NCBI GenBank assembly: GCA_963786675.1
Contig: CAWAZY010000002.1
Span: 62,001 to 126,000, forward strand
Reading direction: 5' to 3'
DNA: 64,000 nt
DNA from: JAGVSR01 sp963786675
GTDB taxonomy: Bacteria; Pseudomonadota; Alphaproteobacteria; Rhizobiales; Hyphomicrobiaceae
Made by a program: the position numbers and the translations under genes. Below, piece by piece: positions 37,880-46,542 of the stretch; position 1 is the first letter of the stretch; each line of letters opens with the position of its first letter. The notes beneath the pieces were generated by a model. It was not told the origin of the DNA and did not search any database. It saw only the letters and a program-made list of their open reading frames with translations.

Positions 37880-38443
37880 TCAGATCGGGCGGAGCTCAAC
37901 CTCCGCCCGTTCCAAGCGCCTGTACAGATCCGCGCGGCGCTTCAGCGGCCACCAGTCATAGAGAAACGTTTCTATCGGCTTCCAATTGGCAACCCAGCCA
38001 ACGATGATCAAGCTCTCCTGCACGATACGCGCGAGCGGGCCTTCGCCAAGAAACCTGGGCGTAAATTGGCTGAGAACTAGGCAGGCCGCGAGGACGGGCA
38101 GCCCAATCGAAAGGTAGCGCCATCCGAGGCGGAATAGCTCGCGGATGTCCCGATCGGTCCAATCGGCCCGGACCCGGAAATAATTGGTGAGCGCCGGGGC
38201 CAAACCGCGCTCCCGGGCGCGACCCACCTCCTCGTAGGGCATGTGAATGAGAATACGGATGCGGCGTTCGCGGGGCAGCTCGCGCGCCCAGCCCGCGATG
38301 TGGGTTTCCGCATCCGCATCCAGGTCACGTTCGTCGAATGGCGAGGGATCGAATGAATTGAACAACTGCTCGATGCGCTGAATGCGCACTTCGATGATGC
38401 TCTCTCCCTCGGGGTCTGTTGGCATCACGGACTTGTCCATCAT
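37880..38443 (-). CDS. Membrane protein of unknown function
   Basis: A protein of 187 residues. The N-terminal hydrophilic half contains HIAGWARELPRERRIRILIHMPYEEVG; then come two hydrophobic helices (YLSIGLPVLAACLVLSQFTP and ESLIIVGWVANWKPIETFLYDWWPL) and a charged C-terminus (RRADLYRRLERAEVELRPI). The same layout occurs in many alphaproteobacterial membrane proteins with no assigned function. Its ATG (38443) is seven bases after the stop of the DUF4010 gene, so the two are co-transcribed. An earlier TTG in frame would overlap that stop. Confidence 0.68.
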   Translation of the reverse strand: MMDKSVMPTDPEGESIIEVRIQRIEQLFNSFDPSPFDERDLDADAETHIAGWARELPRERRIRILIHMPYEEVGRARERGLAPALTNYFRVRADWTDRDIRELFRLGWRYLSIGLPVLAACLVLSQFTPRFLGEGPLARIVQESLIIVGWVANWKPIETFLYDWWPLKRRADLYRRLERAEVELRPI

Positions 38444-38450
38444 GCGGCCG

Positions 38451-39740
38451 TCATAGCTGGCCAAGAACTGGAAGACTTATCCAAGCGATACCACCAGCGG
38501 CCACGGCGAGCGCCGAAACCATCAGAAGCCGTTTTCCGACTGGCCGTCCGCCCGTTATCCAGCCTAGCCCTGCTTTGGCCACCGTGTTGACCGCTACGAC
38601 GATCAGCACGGCGTTGGCTGCAAGCTCCGTTCTGGATGAATCGGTGGCGAGGCGCGACATGGAAAGCGTCATGGCATCCACGTCGCCAATGCCCGACAAG
38701 GCGGCCAGTATATAAAGCCCTTCGCCGCTGCCGAAACGCAGCAAGAGATTGGTCAGGGCGGTGACGATCGTCAGGAGCGCGCCGAACTTGAGAACGGTGG
38801 CTAGCTCGAAGGGGTTTTTCAGTTCCAGCCGCCCCTCGCCGGTATCATCACCTTCGCTCCCCCGTTGAAAAAGCAGCGCGCCTGCCAGCAACACCAGCGC
38901 CCCCGCGACGATGGGGCCAATGATCTTCGGCATGAGAACGCTTCCCACGACCCCCACCACGACAAGGACACGTGCCGCCATAGTCACCGACGCGAATAGG
39001 GCGCCGGCCAGCAAGGCATCGCGCTTTTCGGGAAACTCTTTGGCCAATTGGGCCATGGTGACGGTGACGGCGGTCGACGAGGCGAGCCCGCCCGCGATTC
39101 CGGTCATCATGATCCCATGGCGCTCCCCCATGACCCTGATGGCAATGTAGCCGGCAAAGGAAATGGCCGCGATGAGAACGGTCATGAGCCAGAGCTCATA
39201 CGGATTGATGGCATCCCATGGGTCCACGGTCCGGTTGGGCAGAATGGGCAGCAGAATGAATGTCATGGCCAGGAGCAACAGGCCGGAACGCAGCTCCAGC
39301 CACGAGACGCGCATCAACCATCCATGGAGCGCATTCTTGAGCGCGAGGAAACCGACCGCGGTCACCGCCACCGCACCCGCCACCACCATGTCTCCAAGGA
39401 CGGCAAGTGCGCCCAGTGCAAAAGCCAGCATGGCCGCCACGACCGACGTGACGCCGAACGTTCCTTCCGACACCGCTTCACGGTAGCGGTAGACCGCGAT
39501 GGCGGCGCTGAAGACGGAAAAAGCGATTGCGAGCGCGATGAGTGCGCCATCCCCGCGTCCAGCGACCAACGCCCCCCAGGTGCCTCCGAGAAGTCCGGAG
39601 AGGGCATGCGTGCGCAAACCCGCCGCGCGGCCCCCTTCCGGGTCGTTGCGGGATTGCCACCCCCGCTCGATCCCAATGAGCAATCCGATGGCGAGGGCGA
39701 CGCTGAAGCGCTGAAAGAGTTCGAGGATATCCATGCCCAT
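38451..39740 (-). CDS. MgtC/SapB-DUF4010 family membrane protein
   Basis: A protein of 429 residues with about twelve helices. The N-terminal MgtC-like part (LLIGIERGWQSR, RTHALSGLLGGTWGAL, FGVTSVVAAMLAFALGALAVLG) is joined to a C-terminal DUF4010 part (AISFAGYIAIRVMGERHGIMMTGIAGGLASSTAVTVTMAQLAKE, LSGIGDVDAMTLSMSRLA). MgtC proteins affect magnesium homeostasis and the ATP synthase in pathogens, but the fused DUF4010 family has no proven function; transport of a small ion is often assumed. It is in one operon with the small membrane protein downstream. Confidence 0.85.
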   Translation of the reverse strand: MGMDILELFQRFSVALAIGLLIGIERGWQSRNDPEGGRAAGLRTHALSGLLGGTWGALVAGRGDGALIALAIAFSVFSAAIAVYRYREAVSEGTFGVTSVVAAMLAFALGALAVLGDMVVAGAVAVTAVGFLALKNALHGWLMRVSWLELRSGLLLLAMTFILLPILPNRTVDPWDAINPYELWLMTVLIAAISFAGYIAIRVMGERHGIMMTGIAGGLASSTAVTVTMAQLAKEFPEKRDALLAGALFASVTMAARVLVVVGVVGSVLMPKIIGPIVAGALVLLAGALLFQRGSEGDDTGEGRLELKNPFELATVLKFGALLTIVTALTNLLLRFGSGEGLYILAALSGIGDVDAMTLSMSRLATDSSRTELAANAVLIVVAVNTVAKAGLGWITGGRPVGKRLLMVSALAVAAGGIAWISLPVLGQL

Positions 39741-39959
39741 AGGCTAATGGGGCAAGGCGTCGCGCGCCAGGGTGGCGACGGGGGCAATCAATGTTTCTTG
39801 AATGAGAGAAGGTCTTGCTGATGCCGGCCGCAACGGGCACCAAGGGAGACTGAGAGACTTTCGCGGACCAGGTTCGCTGGATTTTAAGCCGTCGCCGTCT
39901 GAAACTGACCGAGCCGGACCTGCGTAAATCGTGGGTGCGAAGAATTCCTGGAGTTCCCA

Positions 39960-41012
39960 ATGAACTATGACGTCGTCAAGGACTATTACGGCAAGGTCTT
40001 GAAAACCACCAACGATCTCAAGACTTCAGCGTGTTGCACCGCGGATGCCATGCCGGCCCACCTGCGTGCGCTGGCGGCGAATGTCCACGACGAGGTGAGC
40101 GCCAAGTACTATGGGTGCGGATTGGTAGCCCCGGCCGAACTGAAGGGGCGGCGTATCCTCGATCTCGGCTCGGGCTCGGGCCGCGATGCCTACCTCCTCG
40201 CCCAGCTCGCCGGTGCGGACGGCGAAGTCGTCGGGGTCGACATGACCGACGAACAGTTGGCGACGGCCAGGGCCCATGTCGATTGGCATACGACGAAGTT
40301 CGGATACGCTCGGACCAATGTGCGCTTCCTTCAAGGCTACATCGAGTGCCTCGATCAACTGGGGCTTGAGCCGGCTTCCTTCGACGTCATCGTATCCAAC
40401 TGCGTCATCAACCTTTCCATCGACAAACCCGCGGTCCTCAAGGGTGCGTTCGAGCTCTTGAAACCAGGTGGCGAGTTATACTTCTCGGATGTCTATGCCG
40501 ACCGCCGCCTGCCGCGGCAGGTCATCGAAGACCCGGAGCTCTATGGCGAGTGCCTGGGCGGCGCACTGTACTGGAATGACTTCCAGGCCCTCGCACGCGC
40601 CGCCGGTTTCCTCGATCCGCGCCTTGTCACCAGCCGCGAACTCTCCATCACCTCCGACACCGTCAAACGCAAACTCGGCGCCGCGCGCTTCTTTTCCGCA
40701 ACGTATCGCCTCTTCAAGCTCTCCGGCCTGGAACCGGCGTGCGAAGATTACGGGCAGGCGGTCGTCTATCGCGGAACGGTGGCCGAGGAGCCGGACATCT
40801 TCGTCCTTGACGGTCATCACCACATCGAGAAGGGACGCATCTTCCCGGTCTGCGGTAACACTTGGCGCATGCTCGCCGACACCCGCTTTGCACCGCACTT
40901 CACGTTCATTGGCGACTTCGCCAACCACTACGGCATCTTTCCCGGATGCGGCACGTCGGTCCCGTTCAACGATGCGGACGATCCGGCCGGAACCAGCGGC
41001 GCATGTTGTTGA
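39960..41012 (+). CDS. arsM: Arsenite S-adenosylmethionine methyltransferase
   Basis: A cytoplasmic enzyme of 350 residues that methylates trivalent arsenic. The AdoMet site is ILDLGSGSGRDAYLLAQLAG and VVGVDMTDEQLATARAHV. Arsenic-binding cysteines appear in the expected places: TSACC near residue 26, YYGCG near 53, VSNCVINLS near 154 and GECLGG near 198. The C-terminal third ends in a Cys pair (SGACC), as in several ArsM proteins. No arsR or other ars genes adjoin it, so it appears as a stand-alone detoxification gene. Confidence 0.9.
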   Translation: MNYDVVKDYYGKVLKTTNDLKTSACCTADAMPAHLRALAANVHDEVSAKYYGCGLVAPAELKGRRILDLGSGSGRDAYLLAQLAGADGEVVGVDMTDEQLATARAHVDWHTTKFGYARTNVRFLQGYIECLDQLGLEPASFDVIVSNCVINLSIDKPAVLKGAFELLKPGGELYFSDVYADRRLPRQVIEDPELYGECLGGALYWNDFQALARAAGFLDPRLVTSRELSITSDTVKRKLGAARFFSATYRLFKLSGLEPACEDYGQAVVYRGTVAEEPDIFVLDGHHHIEKGRIFPVCGNTWRMLADTRFAPHFTFIGDFANHYGIFPGCGTSVPFNDADDPAGTSGACC

Positions 41013-41040
41013 GCGGGCGGTTCGTAACGGATCGGTTGTG

Positions 41041-41658
41041 ATGAACGTCGCGGCCATTGTCCTCGCGGCCGGCCATTCGCGCCGGTTCGGCTCAGAGAAC
41101 AAATTGCTCGCTGATCTGAGCGGTCAGCCGGTCCTCGCGCGCACGGTAGCCTGCCTCGAAGACGTGCCGTTCGCGCAGCGGCTGGCCGTAACGGGCGCAT
41201 CGGATACGGAAACCATCACCGCGCTCGCGCTGCAACTCGGCTTGACCGTTGTGTCTTGCCCGCCGGAGGCGGATGGCATGGGGTTCTCGATCGCAACGGC
41301 GATCCGTGCCCTGGATGGCGAGACCATCGCGGCGCTTATCTTGCCGGGCGACATGCCGCTTATGACGCGTGACATTGTTCAATCGCTACTGGACACTTTC
41401 GAGGCGCATGGCGGGCAACGGATCGTCTTTGCGGCGCACCCGGACGGAACTCAGACCCATCCGGTCATCTGGCCGCGGACCTCATTTGCAGCGCTCTGCC
41501 AGCTTGATGGACCCTCCGGCGGCAAGTCCCTTTTGCAATCAGCGGCGCCGCCAGCGGTCGGTGTAGCGATCGCAGACGCGGACGCATTCCTGGACATCGA
41601 TACTCCCGACGATTTGAACACTGTCCGTGCCATACTCCGGCGCGTTGATGCGAAGTAG
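41041..41658 (+). CDS. MobA/MocA-like nucleotidyltransferase
   Basis: A protein of 205 residues. The N-terminal nucleotide-binding signature is VAAIVLAAGHSRRFGSENKL, followed by ALILPGDMPLMT (metal/nucleotide site) and HPVIWPRTSFAALCQLDGPSGGKSLL. MocA adds CMP to molybdopterin for xanthine-oxidase-type enzymes; such an enzyme (iorAB-like) is encoded 3 kb downstream, which fits. CTP versus GTP preference cannot be read directly. It lies 28 bases after arsM on the same strand and may share its transcript. Confidence 0.85.
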   Translation: MNVAAIVLAAGHSRRFGSENKLLADLSGQPVLARTVACLEDVPFAQRLAVTGASDTETITALALQLGLTVVSCPPEADGMGFSIATAIRALDGETIAALILPGDMPLMTRDIVQSLLDTFEAHGGQRIVFAAHPDGTQTHPVIWPRTSFAALCQLDGPSGGKSLLQSAAPPAVGVAIADADAFLDIDTPDDLNTVRAILRRVDAK

Positions 41659-41879
41659 AAGCAACGACCCTCACGCTGTTTCTCAATATGCCGCAGAACC
41701 GGACACCCGTATTCCAAAGGCTTCACACTGTTCAGTCGCGAATTTGTGACGGGATAACTTGACCGCGTCGCTCTTCCGATTTCCGGCGGCATGCACATCT
41801 AATGGGCAGATGGCACAGCAAAGGGCCGTCCGCCGTAACGTGCGGCAAACTCCACCCGTGAGAGTCGAGGGAGCGTACT

Positions 41880-42272
41880 ATGCAGATCACACCATCCGAA
41901 CACGATTACGAGAAGCTGGAGGCGCATGCCAAGGCGACCATGACGAACTGGATGAATATGCAGCGCCCGGTCTTTTCCATGGTGACGGAAATTAACGGCC
42001 GCCTGCTCGATCAGGCGATACGGGTCAACACAGCATGGATGGGCTTCATCGGTCGCCAGATTGGCCAGGAGATCAACGCAACGCGGCGTCTCCTTGAATG
42101 CCGGACCATGCAGGATTTCGTCACGACCTACAGCGACGTGGTGACGACCGCACAGCGCGAGGTCCATACCGAAATCGAAGAGCTGTCAAGGATCAATCGC
42201 GAGGCTGCCGGCGAGGCAATGGAAGCCGTTCGCGCCGGGCTCAGCGAAGCCGCTGAAGAGCTGCGTCACTAG
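41880..42272 (+). CDS. Phasin family protein
   Basis: An amphipathic, almost wholly helical protein of 130 residues (FSMVTEINGRLLDQAIRVNTAWMGFIGRQIGQEINATRRLLECRTMQDFVTTYSDVVTTAQREVHTEIEELSRINREA). It matches the alphaproteobacterial phasin family, which coats polyhydroxyalkanoate granules and is common in methylotrophs. GAGGGAG ribosome site before ATG. A 14-base perfect hairpin follows at 42316. Confidence 0.85.
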   Translation: MQITPSEHDYEKLEAHAKATMTNWMNMQRPVFSMVTEINGRLLDQAIRVNTAWMGFIGRQIGQEINATRRLLECRTMQDFVTTYSDVVTTAQREVHTEIEELSRINREAAGEAMEAVRAGLSEAAEELRH

Positions 42273-42315
42273 CCTAGGCCGGGGACCGTGCCGTCTATCG
42301 GGATTTCGCCGTTTT

Positions 42316-42346
42316 GCCCGGCGTTACGCTTAGCGTAACGCCGGGC
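42316..42346. terminator. Perfect 14-base hairpin between convergent genes
   Basis: GCCCGGCGTTACGC-TTA-GCGTAACGCCGGGC, an exact inverted repeat between the phasin gene and the convergent molybdenum hydroxylase. There is no T run on either side, so it may act as a transcript-end stabiliser or a factor-assisted terminator for both genes. Confidence 0.6.
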
Positions 42347-42373
42347 CTATGCCGGATCAGGACGACGGCCGGA

Positions 42374-44593
42374 TCAGCTGGCCGCGAGATTGTGCCGGCC
42401 CATCGGCAATTCACGAATGCGCTGGCCCGTCAGCGCCGCCACGGCATTCGCCACGGCAGGTCCGATCGGTGGCGTACCCGGTTCGCCGACCCCAGTCGGT
42501 GGCTCGGCGGAGGGCACGATATGCACTTCCACGCGTGGCATTTCATTGAACCGCAGCACTTCGTAATCATTGAAGTTGGATTGCTCGACAACGCCATCCT
42601 TCAACGTGATCTCCGAGTGCAAGATCGCGCCGAGGCCGTAGCCGATGCCGCCTTCCATTTGCGCGGCGATGTTGTCGGGATTGATGGCTAGTCCGCAATC
42701 GACAGCACACACGACACGGTCAACCTTGGCCTGCCCCTCGACGATGCGGACCTCGGCCACCTCGGCTACGTAGCTGTTGAAGCTCTTGTGAACCGCGACA
42801 CCCCGCGCCGTACCAGCCGGGACCGGTGTTCCCCAGCCTGCTTTGTCCGCGGCCAGCTTGAGCACCGCCGCATGGCGCGGCTGCTTTTCGAGATGCGCCA
42901 ACCGGAACGCAACCGGGTCCTGGCCCGCACGGACGGCCAGTTCGTCCATGAGCGTTTCGACGACATAGGCCGTATGCGTATGCCCGACTGAACGCCACCA
43001 CAGCGGCGGCACACCAACCGTGGTGTTGTGAACTTCCACGTCCATCGCGCCCGCCGCATAGGGCATATCGTGAATGCCTTCGACGGAGGTGGGATCGATC
43101 CCATCCTTCATCATGGTCGCGGCAAAGGCAGTTCCGTCAATGATCGACTGGCCGACGATTCGATGCTGCCACGCTGCGATTTTTCCGTCGTCGCCAAGCG
43201 CGACCTTCACTTTGTGCACGTACATGGGGCGATAGTAGCCGCCCTTGATATCGTCCTCGCGCGTCCACACCAGCTTGACCGGATCGGATGTTCCCAGCGC
43301 CTTGACGATCTGTGCGGCCTCGGCGACGTAATCGGCGTTGTAGACGCCGCGCCGCCCGAAGGAGCCACCGGCCCAAAGCGTGTTGATCGACACATCTTCC
43401 GGACGGATTCCGAGGATGGCGCCGGCGACCGACTGGTCGATAGTCTGGAGCTGTGAGCCAGTCCAGATCGTGCATTTGCCGTCCTTGAAGGCAAGCACGG
43501 CATTCATGGGTTCCATCGTCGCGTGCGCGAGGTAGGGGAACGCGAACTCGGCTTCGATGACAGTCTTCGCCGATGCCAGGATCTTCGCGGCATCCGCATC
43601 CTTGCGCACGGCAAGTCCCGGCTTACCCGCCAGCTCACGATAGTGCTCTAGGATCTCTTTCGTTCCACGCTTCTCGGCTTTTGCGTCATCCCACTCGACC
43701 GTCAAGGCGTCGCGACCCTTGATCGCCGCCCACGTCGACGTCGCTACCACGGCCACGCCCTGCGGGATCTGCACGACATCCGTTACGCCAGACACTGCCT
43801 TCGCGGGCGCCGGATCGAACTTCGCGACCTTGCCACCGAAACGCGAAGGCCGCGCGATGACGGCAACCTTCATGCCCGGAAGCCGCACATCCTGGGTGTA
43901 AATCGGCTGGGCCGTGACCTTGGCCTTCTGGTCGAGGCGGGGAAACGACTTGCCGATGTAGACGAAATCCTTGGCGGCCTTGAGGGGCGGGTTCTCGGGG
44001 ACCGGGACCTTCGCCGCCGCTGCCGCGAGTTCTCCAAACGTTGCTTTCGATGCGCCGTCCGTCAGCACGCCTTTGGTGATGGTGATTTTGGCGGGCTCCA
44101 CCTTCCATTTCGCCGCAGCGGCTTCGATGAGCATCACGCGCGCCGCCGCACCCGCCTTACGGTACTGTTCGTAGGCGTTGGCCATGGCGGTCGAACCGCC
44201 GGTCCCTTGCACCCCAAAGGCGAGGTTCTTGTAGAGCTCTGCGTTGGCCGGAGCGAACTCCGCTACCATCTGCGCCCAATCGGCATTGAGTTCTTCGGCA
44301 ACCAGCGTGGCCAGACCCGTGGCCGTGCCTTGTCCCTTGTCCTGGTGCTTGGACAGAACAATCACTTTGTTGTCCGGCGTGATGGCGACAAAGGGATTGA
44401 ACATGGCCGAACCCGCGGCGGGCCCTTCCGCCCGCGCGGTACCGGTCCCTTCACCGACGGGTAAATAGGCACCGATCACAAGCCCCGCGCCGGTACCGGC
44501 GGTCAGTTTCAGGAACGATCGCCGGTCCACCGCGGACTCGCGGGGCATGCGGCCAAGACGGGCAACGGCGTCGGCGACGGAACGATTGAACAT
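42374..44593 (-). CDS. Molybdenum hydroxylase large subunit (isoquinoline 1-oxidoreductase IorB type)
   Basis: 739 residues. The N-terminal twin-arginine signal (DRRSFLKLTAGTGAGLVIGAYLP) implies periplasmic export, as for IorB-type aldehyde or N-heterocycle dehydrogenases. Molybdopterin-binding segments include VQGTGGSTAMANAY, ATMEPMNAVLAFKDGKCTIWTGSQ, LWAGGSFGRRGVYNADY and, near the C-terminus, PTGVGEPGTPPIGPAVANAV with the catalytic Glu of the family. It pairs with the 2Fe-2S subunit gene, whose stop lies 11 bases upstream. Substrate not readable from sequence. An AAGGGGA ribosome site sets this start; the open frame continues upstream inside the partner gene. Confidence 0.9.
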   Translation of the reverse strand: MFNRSVADAVARLGRMPRESAVDRRSFLKLTAGTGAGLVIGAYLPVGEGTGTARAEGPAAGSAMFNPFVAITPDNKVIVLSKHQDKGQGTATGLATLVAEELNADWAQMVAEFAPANAELYKNLAFGVQGTGGSTAMANAYEQYRKAGAAARVMLIEAAAAKWKVEPAKITITKGVLTDGASKATFGELAAAAAKVPVPENPPLKAAKDFVYIGKSFPRLDQKAKVTAQPIYTQDVRLPGMKVAVIARPSRFGGKVAKFDPAPAKAVSGVTDVVQIPQGVAVVATSTWAAIKGRDALTVEWDDAKAEKRGTKEILEHYRELAGKPGLAVRKDADAAKILASAKTVIEAEFAFPYLAHATMEPMNAVLAFKDGKCTIWTGSQLQTIDQSVAGAILGIRPEDVSINTLWAGGSFGRRGVYNADYVAEAAQIVKALGTSDPVKLVWTREDDIKGGYYRPMYVHKVKVALGDDGKIAAWQHRIVGQSIIDGTAFAATMMKDGIDPTSVEGIHDMPYAAGAMDVEVHNTTVGVPPLWWRSVGHTHTAYVVETLMDELAVRAGQDPVAFRLAHLEKQPRHAAVLKLAADKAGWGTPVPAGTARGVAVHKSFNSYVAEVAEVRIVEGQAKVDRVVCAVDCGLAINPDNIAAQMEGGIGYGLGAILHSEITLKDGVVEQSNFNDYEVLRFNEMPRVEVHIVPSAEPPTGVGEPGTPPIGPAVANAVAALTGQRIRELPMGRHNLAAS

Positions 44594-44604
44594 TGCGATT
44601 CCCC

Positions 44605-45078
44605 TTAACCCTTCAACTGGTCGGATGCCGAGCGGATCGCCACTCGGATGCGGGCATAAGTGGCGCAGCGGCACAGATGGGGCTGCATGGCTTCGTCGAT
44701 ATCGGAATCCGCCGGCTCCGGCTTCTGCTCGAGGAGCGCGACGGCGGCCATGATCTGTCCCGGCTGGCAGTAGCCGCACTGGGCGACATCATGCTGAACC
44801 CACGCGGCGCGCACTGCATCGGCGAGCTTGCCCTCCAGCCCTTCCGGCGTCGTGATCTTCTGCCCCTCGACGCTTGAGACGGGCGTGACACAGGCGCGAA
44901 TGGGCGAGCCGTCGGCATACATGGTGCAGGCTCCGCAGAGCGCGACACCGCATCCGAACTTCGCGCCGGTCAGACCCAATTCGTCGCGCACGACCCACAA
45001 CAGCGGCGTATCCGGGTCAGCCGTCACCTCCGTCTCGCGGCCATTGATCTGAAGTTTCAGCACAGGCGTCTCCCTCAA
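44605..45078 (-). CDS. Molybdenum hydroxylase 2Fe-2S small subunit (IorA type)
   Basis: 157 residues. A plant-type 2Fe-2S domain (GCGVALCGACTMYADG, then a further Cys) is followed by the second cluster domain (QCGYCQPGQIMAAVALL ... HLCRCATYARIRVAI). This is the electron-transfer subunit for the Mo-containing partner encoded just downstream. The start ATG gives MRETPVLKLQING; GTG five codons later is an alternative. It has no signal, so it would be exported together with the folded partner via the twin-arginine route, which is an inference from the family. Confidence 0.92.
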   Translation of the reverse strand: MRETPVLKLQINGRETEVTADPDTPLLWVVRDELGLTGAKFGCGVALCGACTMYADGSPIRACVTPVSSVEGQKITTPEGLEGKLADAVRAAWVQHDVAQCGYCQPGQIMAAVALLEQKPEPADSDIDEAMQPHLCRCATYARIRVAIRSASDQLKG

Positions 45079-45511
45079 AATAAATCAATTGGATGTGGGG
45101 TGTAGTGCCCAATCATGCAACCCTCGTGGCGAACCGCCCCGACCCAGGACGCAAACCGCCCGTTCACCCGCGGCGCCACGTACGCGACCGCTCGAAAGTC
45201 GCCATTTTCCGTCGTCCTGGACCGCCGCATGTTTAGGCGTTGGCTGGAGATATCACCCAAAAGCCAGAATGGGTCACGATATCGGCTGTCAGTTCCCTAA
45301 CCGGCGGCAGACGGCTAGCGGCATGAAATTGGCGCACACCGGGACGACGGAACGGATGAACACGCAGCACACGCCGCCCTGCCAGCGAGTGCTGCCCGAT
45401 GATCCATCTGATTTTGCATGACTTCAACCAGCCGGTTCTGGTTCCTCATCGCCGAGCCGGATGCCATTCGCAGACGCGACGTATCGGCCGCCCGGCGCGA
45501 GAGGTAATCGC
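45079..45511. other. Intergenic region without recognisable gene
   Basis: About 430 bases between the molybdenum hydroxylase operon and the DUF1194 gene. Short open frames (one on each strand) have high-arginine, low-complexity translations typical of spurious frames. It should contain the promoter of the hydroxylase operon. Confidence 0.5.
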
Positions 45512-46345
45512 TCAGCGCGCAGGACGTACCAACCGCGCCGCATCCGGCGGTTCACGGACTGAGCTGATCTCCGAAACGAACTTCTGGCGAAAGGCGCGCC
45601 CAAAGTCCTCAAAGCCATCGGCCCGAACCAGAAACCCTGCCGGCCCGCCGACGATATGATCGAGATACCAGGCGTCGAGTGTGGTCTGGTGCGTGCCGGG
45701 GCCGATGCGCATGCCTCCAAGGCCGAATCCGGGCGCGCGGTATGCGCCCGAACCGACGATCTCGTTTTCACCTTTGACGATGATCGGCAGTCCGTTGATC
45801 TGCACTCCCAACGCCACGAGCCCATCGCGTTCACGATCCGCATCTACCGCATCCCTGCAATTGTCGATGCCATCGCCGGATACATCGAGCACGACCCGCG
45901 TCGCGCGGCCTGGGATGTCGGGAACGATACTGTCACGCACCATTTCCAGCATGCGCGAAACACAAGTGAATTCGCCCGTCTTCTGCGGCAGGCGGCGAAC
46001 CGTCTCCGCCACGCGCCGGGCATCCGCCTCGGAGCCGATCAGTTCCCACGGCATGGCAAGTTCAGCGCGATCCGACCACGTTACGAGTGACAGCAGGATA
46101 CGGCCTTGCGCGCCACCGGTGATGGTACCAATGACACCGGGGTCTTCGAGCGCCTGGGCGATACCTTCCATCTGAAGCCGGTAGCGCTCCGCGTCGACGG
46201 AATCCGACACATCGACAGCCAGGATGAGCGCCGTATCCACGTCGATGGGTCCTTGTGCCCGTGGCACGGGTATCCCGATCGCGACCACGAGCAGCGCTAG
46301 ACTGATTGCGAGAGCGTGACGGTACAGTGAGAAAGGATATGGCAT
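45512..46345 (-). CDS. DUF1194 (von Willebrand A-like) secreted protein
   Basis: A protein of 277 residues with a signal peptide (HALAISLALLVVAIGIPVPRAQG). A von Willebrand factor A fold follows: ALILAVDVSDSVDAERY with the metal-ion-dependent DxSxS motif, VVLDVSGDGIDNC and GLVALGVQINGLPI. It matches DUF1194, a proteobacterial family of unknown function. Hydrophobic beta strands and acidic sites suggest metal-dependent protein binding in the periplasm. It is next to the broken PQQ locus and divergent from it, but a link is unproven. Confidence 0.85.
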   Translation of the reverse strand: MPYPFSLYRHALAISLALLVVAIGIPVPRAQGPIDVDTALILAVDVSDSVDAERYRLQMEGIAQALEDPGVIGTITGGAQGRILLSLVTWSDRAELAMPWELIGSEADARRVAETVRRLPQKTGEFTCVSRMLEMVRDSIVPDIPGRATRVVLDVSGDGIDNCRDAVDADRERDGLVALGVQINGLPIIVKGENEIVGSGAYRAPGFGLGGMRIGPGTHQTTLDAWYLDHIVGGPAGFLVRADGFEDFGRAFRQKFVSEISSVREPPDAARLVRPAR

Positions 46346-46382
46346 GGCTGCGTAGTGTCCGCCGGCGCTGGTCAAAGAAAAA

Positions 46383-46408
46383 GGGGCGAGCCAACATTGG
46401 CTCGCCCC
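46383..46408 (-). terminator. Intrinsic terminator of the truncated minus-strand gene
   Basis: Stem GGGGCGAGCC / GGCTCGCCCC extended by AA/TT, followed on the minus strand by TTTTTCTTT. It lies 37 bases past the stop codon at 46445, showing that the fragment there is the true 3' end of a gene. Confidence 0.85.
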
Positions 46409-46444
46409 AGTACAAGGAGAAATTGCGCGTGTCGTAAAGGGCGA

Positions 46445-46542
46445 TCAGTTCGCCGCGAGCTTCTTAGGCAAGCGGAACGTCCAGACCATGCCACCCTGAT
46501 TGAGGTTGGCCACGGTCTTGGCGACCTCGCCACCCGGAAGGT
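46445..46542 (-). pseudogene. 3' end of a probable PQQ-dependent dehydrogenase
   Basis: Only the last 30 or so codons remain, ending in GGEVAKTVANLNQGG, then MVWTFRLPKK and LAAN before the stop. The QGG-x-hydrophobic-x-TF-x-LP close is like the final strand of methanol/alcohol quinoprotein dehydrogenases, and the genetic context (PQQ propeller and CXXCW genes) agrees. A proper terminator follows. Upstream the frame runs straight into a plus-strand gene fragment, so the rest of this gene is missing from here. Family assignment is tentative because so little is left. Confidence 0.45.

Noticed and set aside
45075..45421. Short frames on both strands between the Mo-hydroxylase and DUF1194 genes
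   Set aside because: Arg/Pro-rich translations with no conserved features; treated as intergenic.
46445..46542. Naming the truncated minus-strand gene xoxF outright
   Set aside because: Only about 30 residues remain; the closing pattern fits quinoprotein dehydrogenases but cannot separate methanol from other alcohol dehydrogenases.
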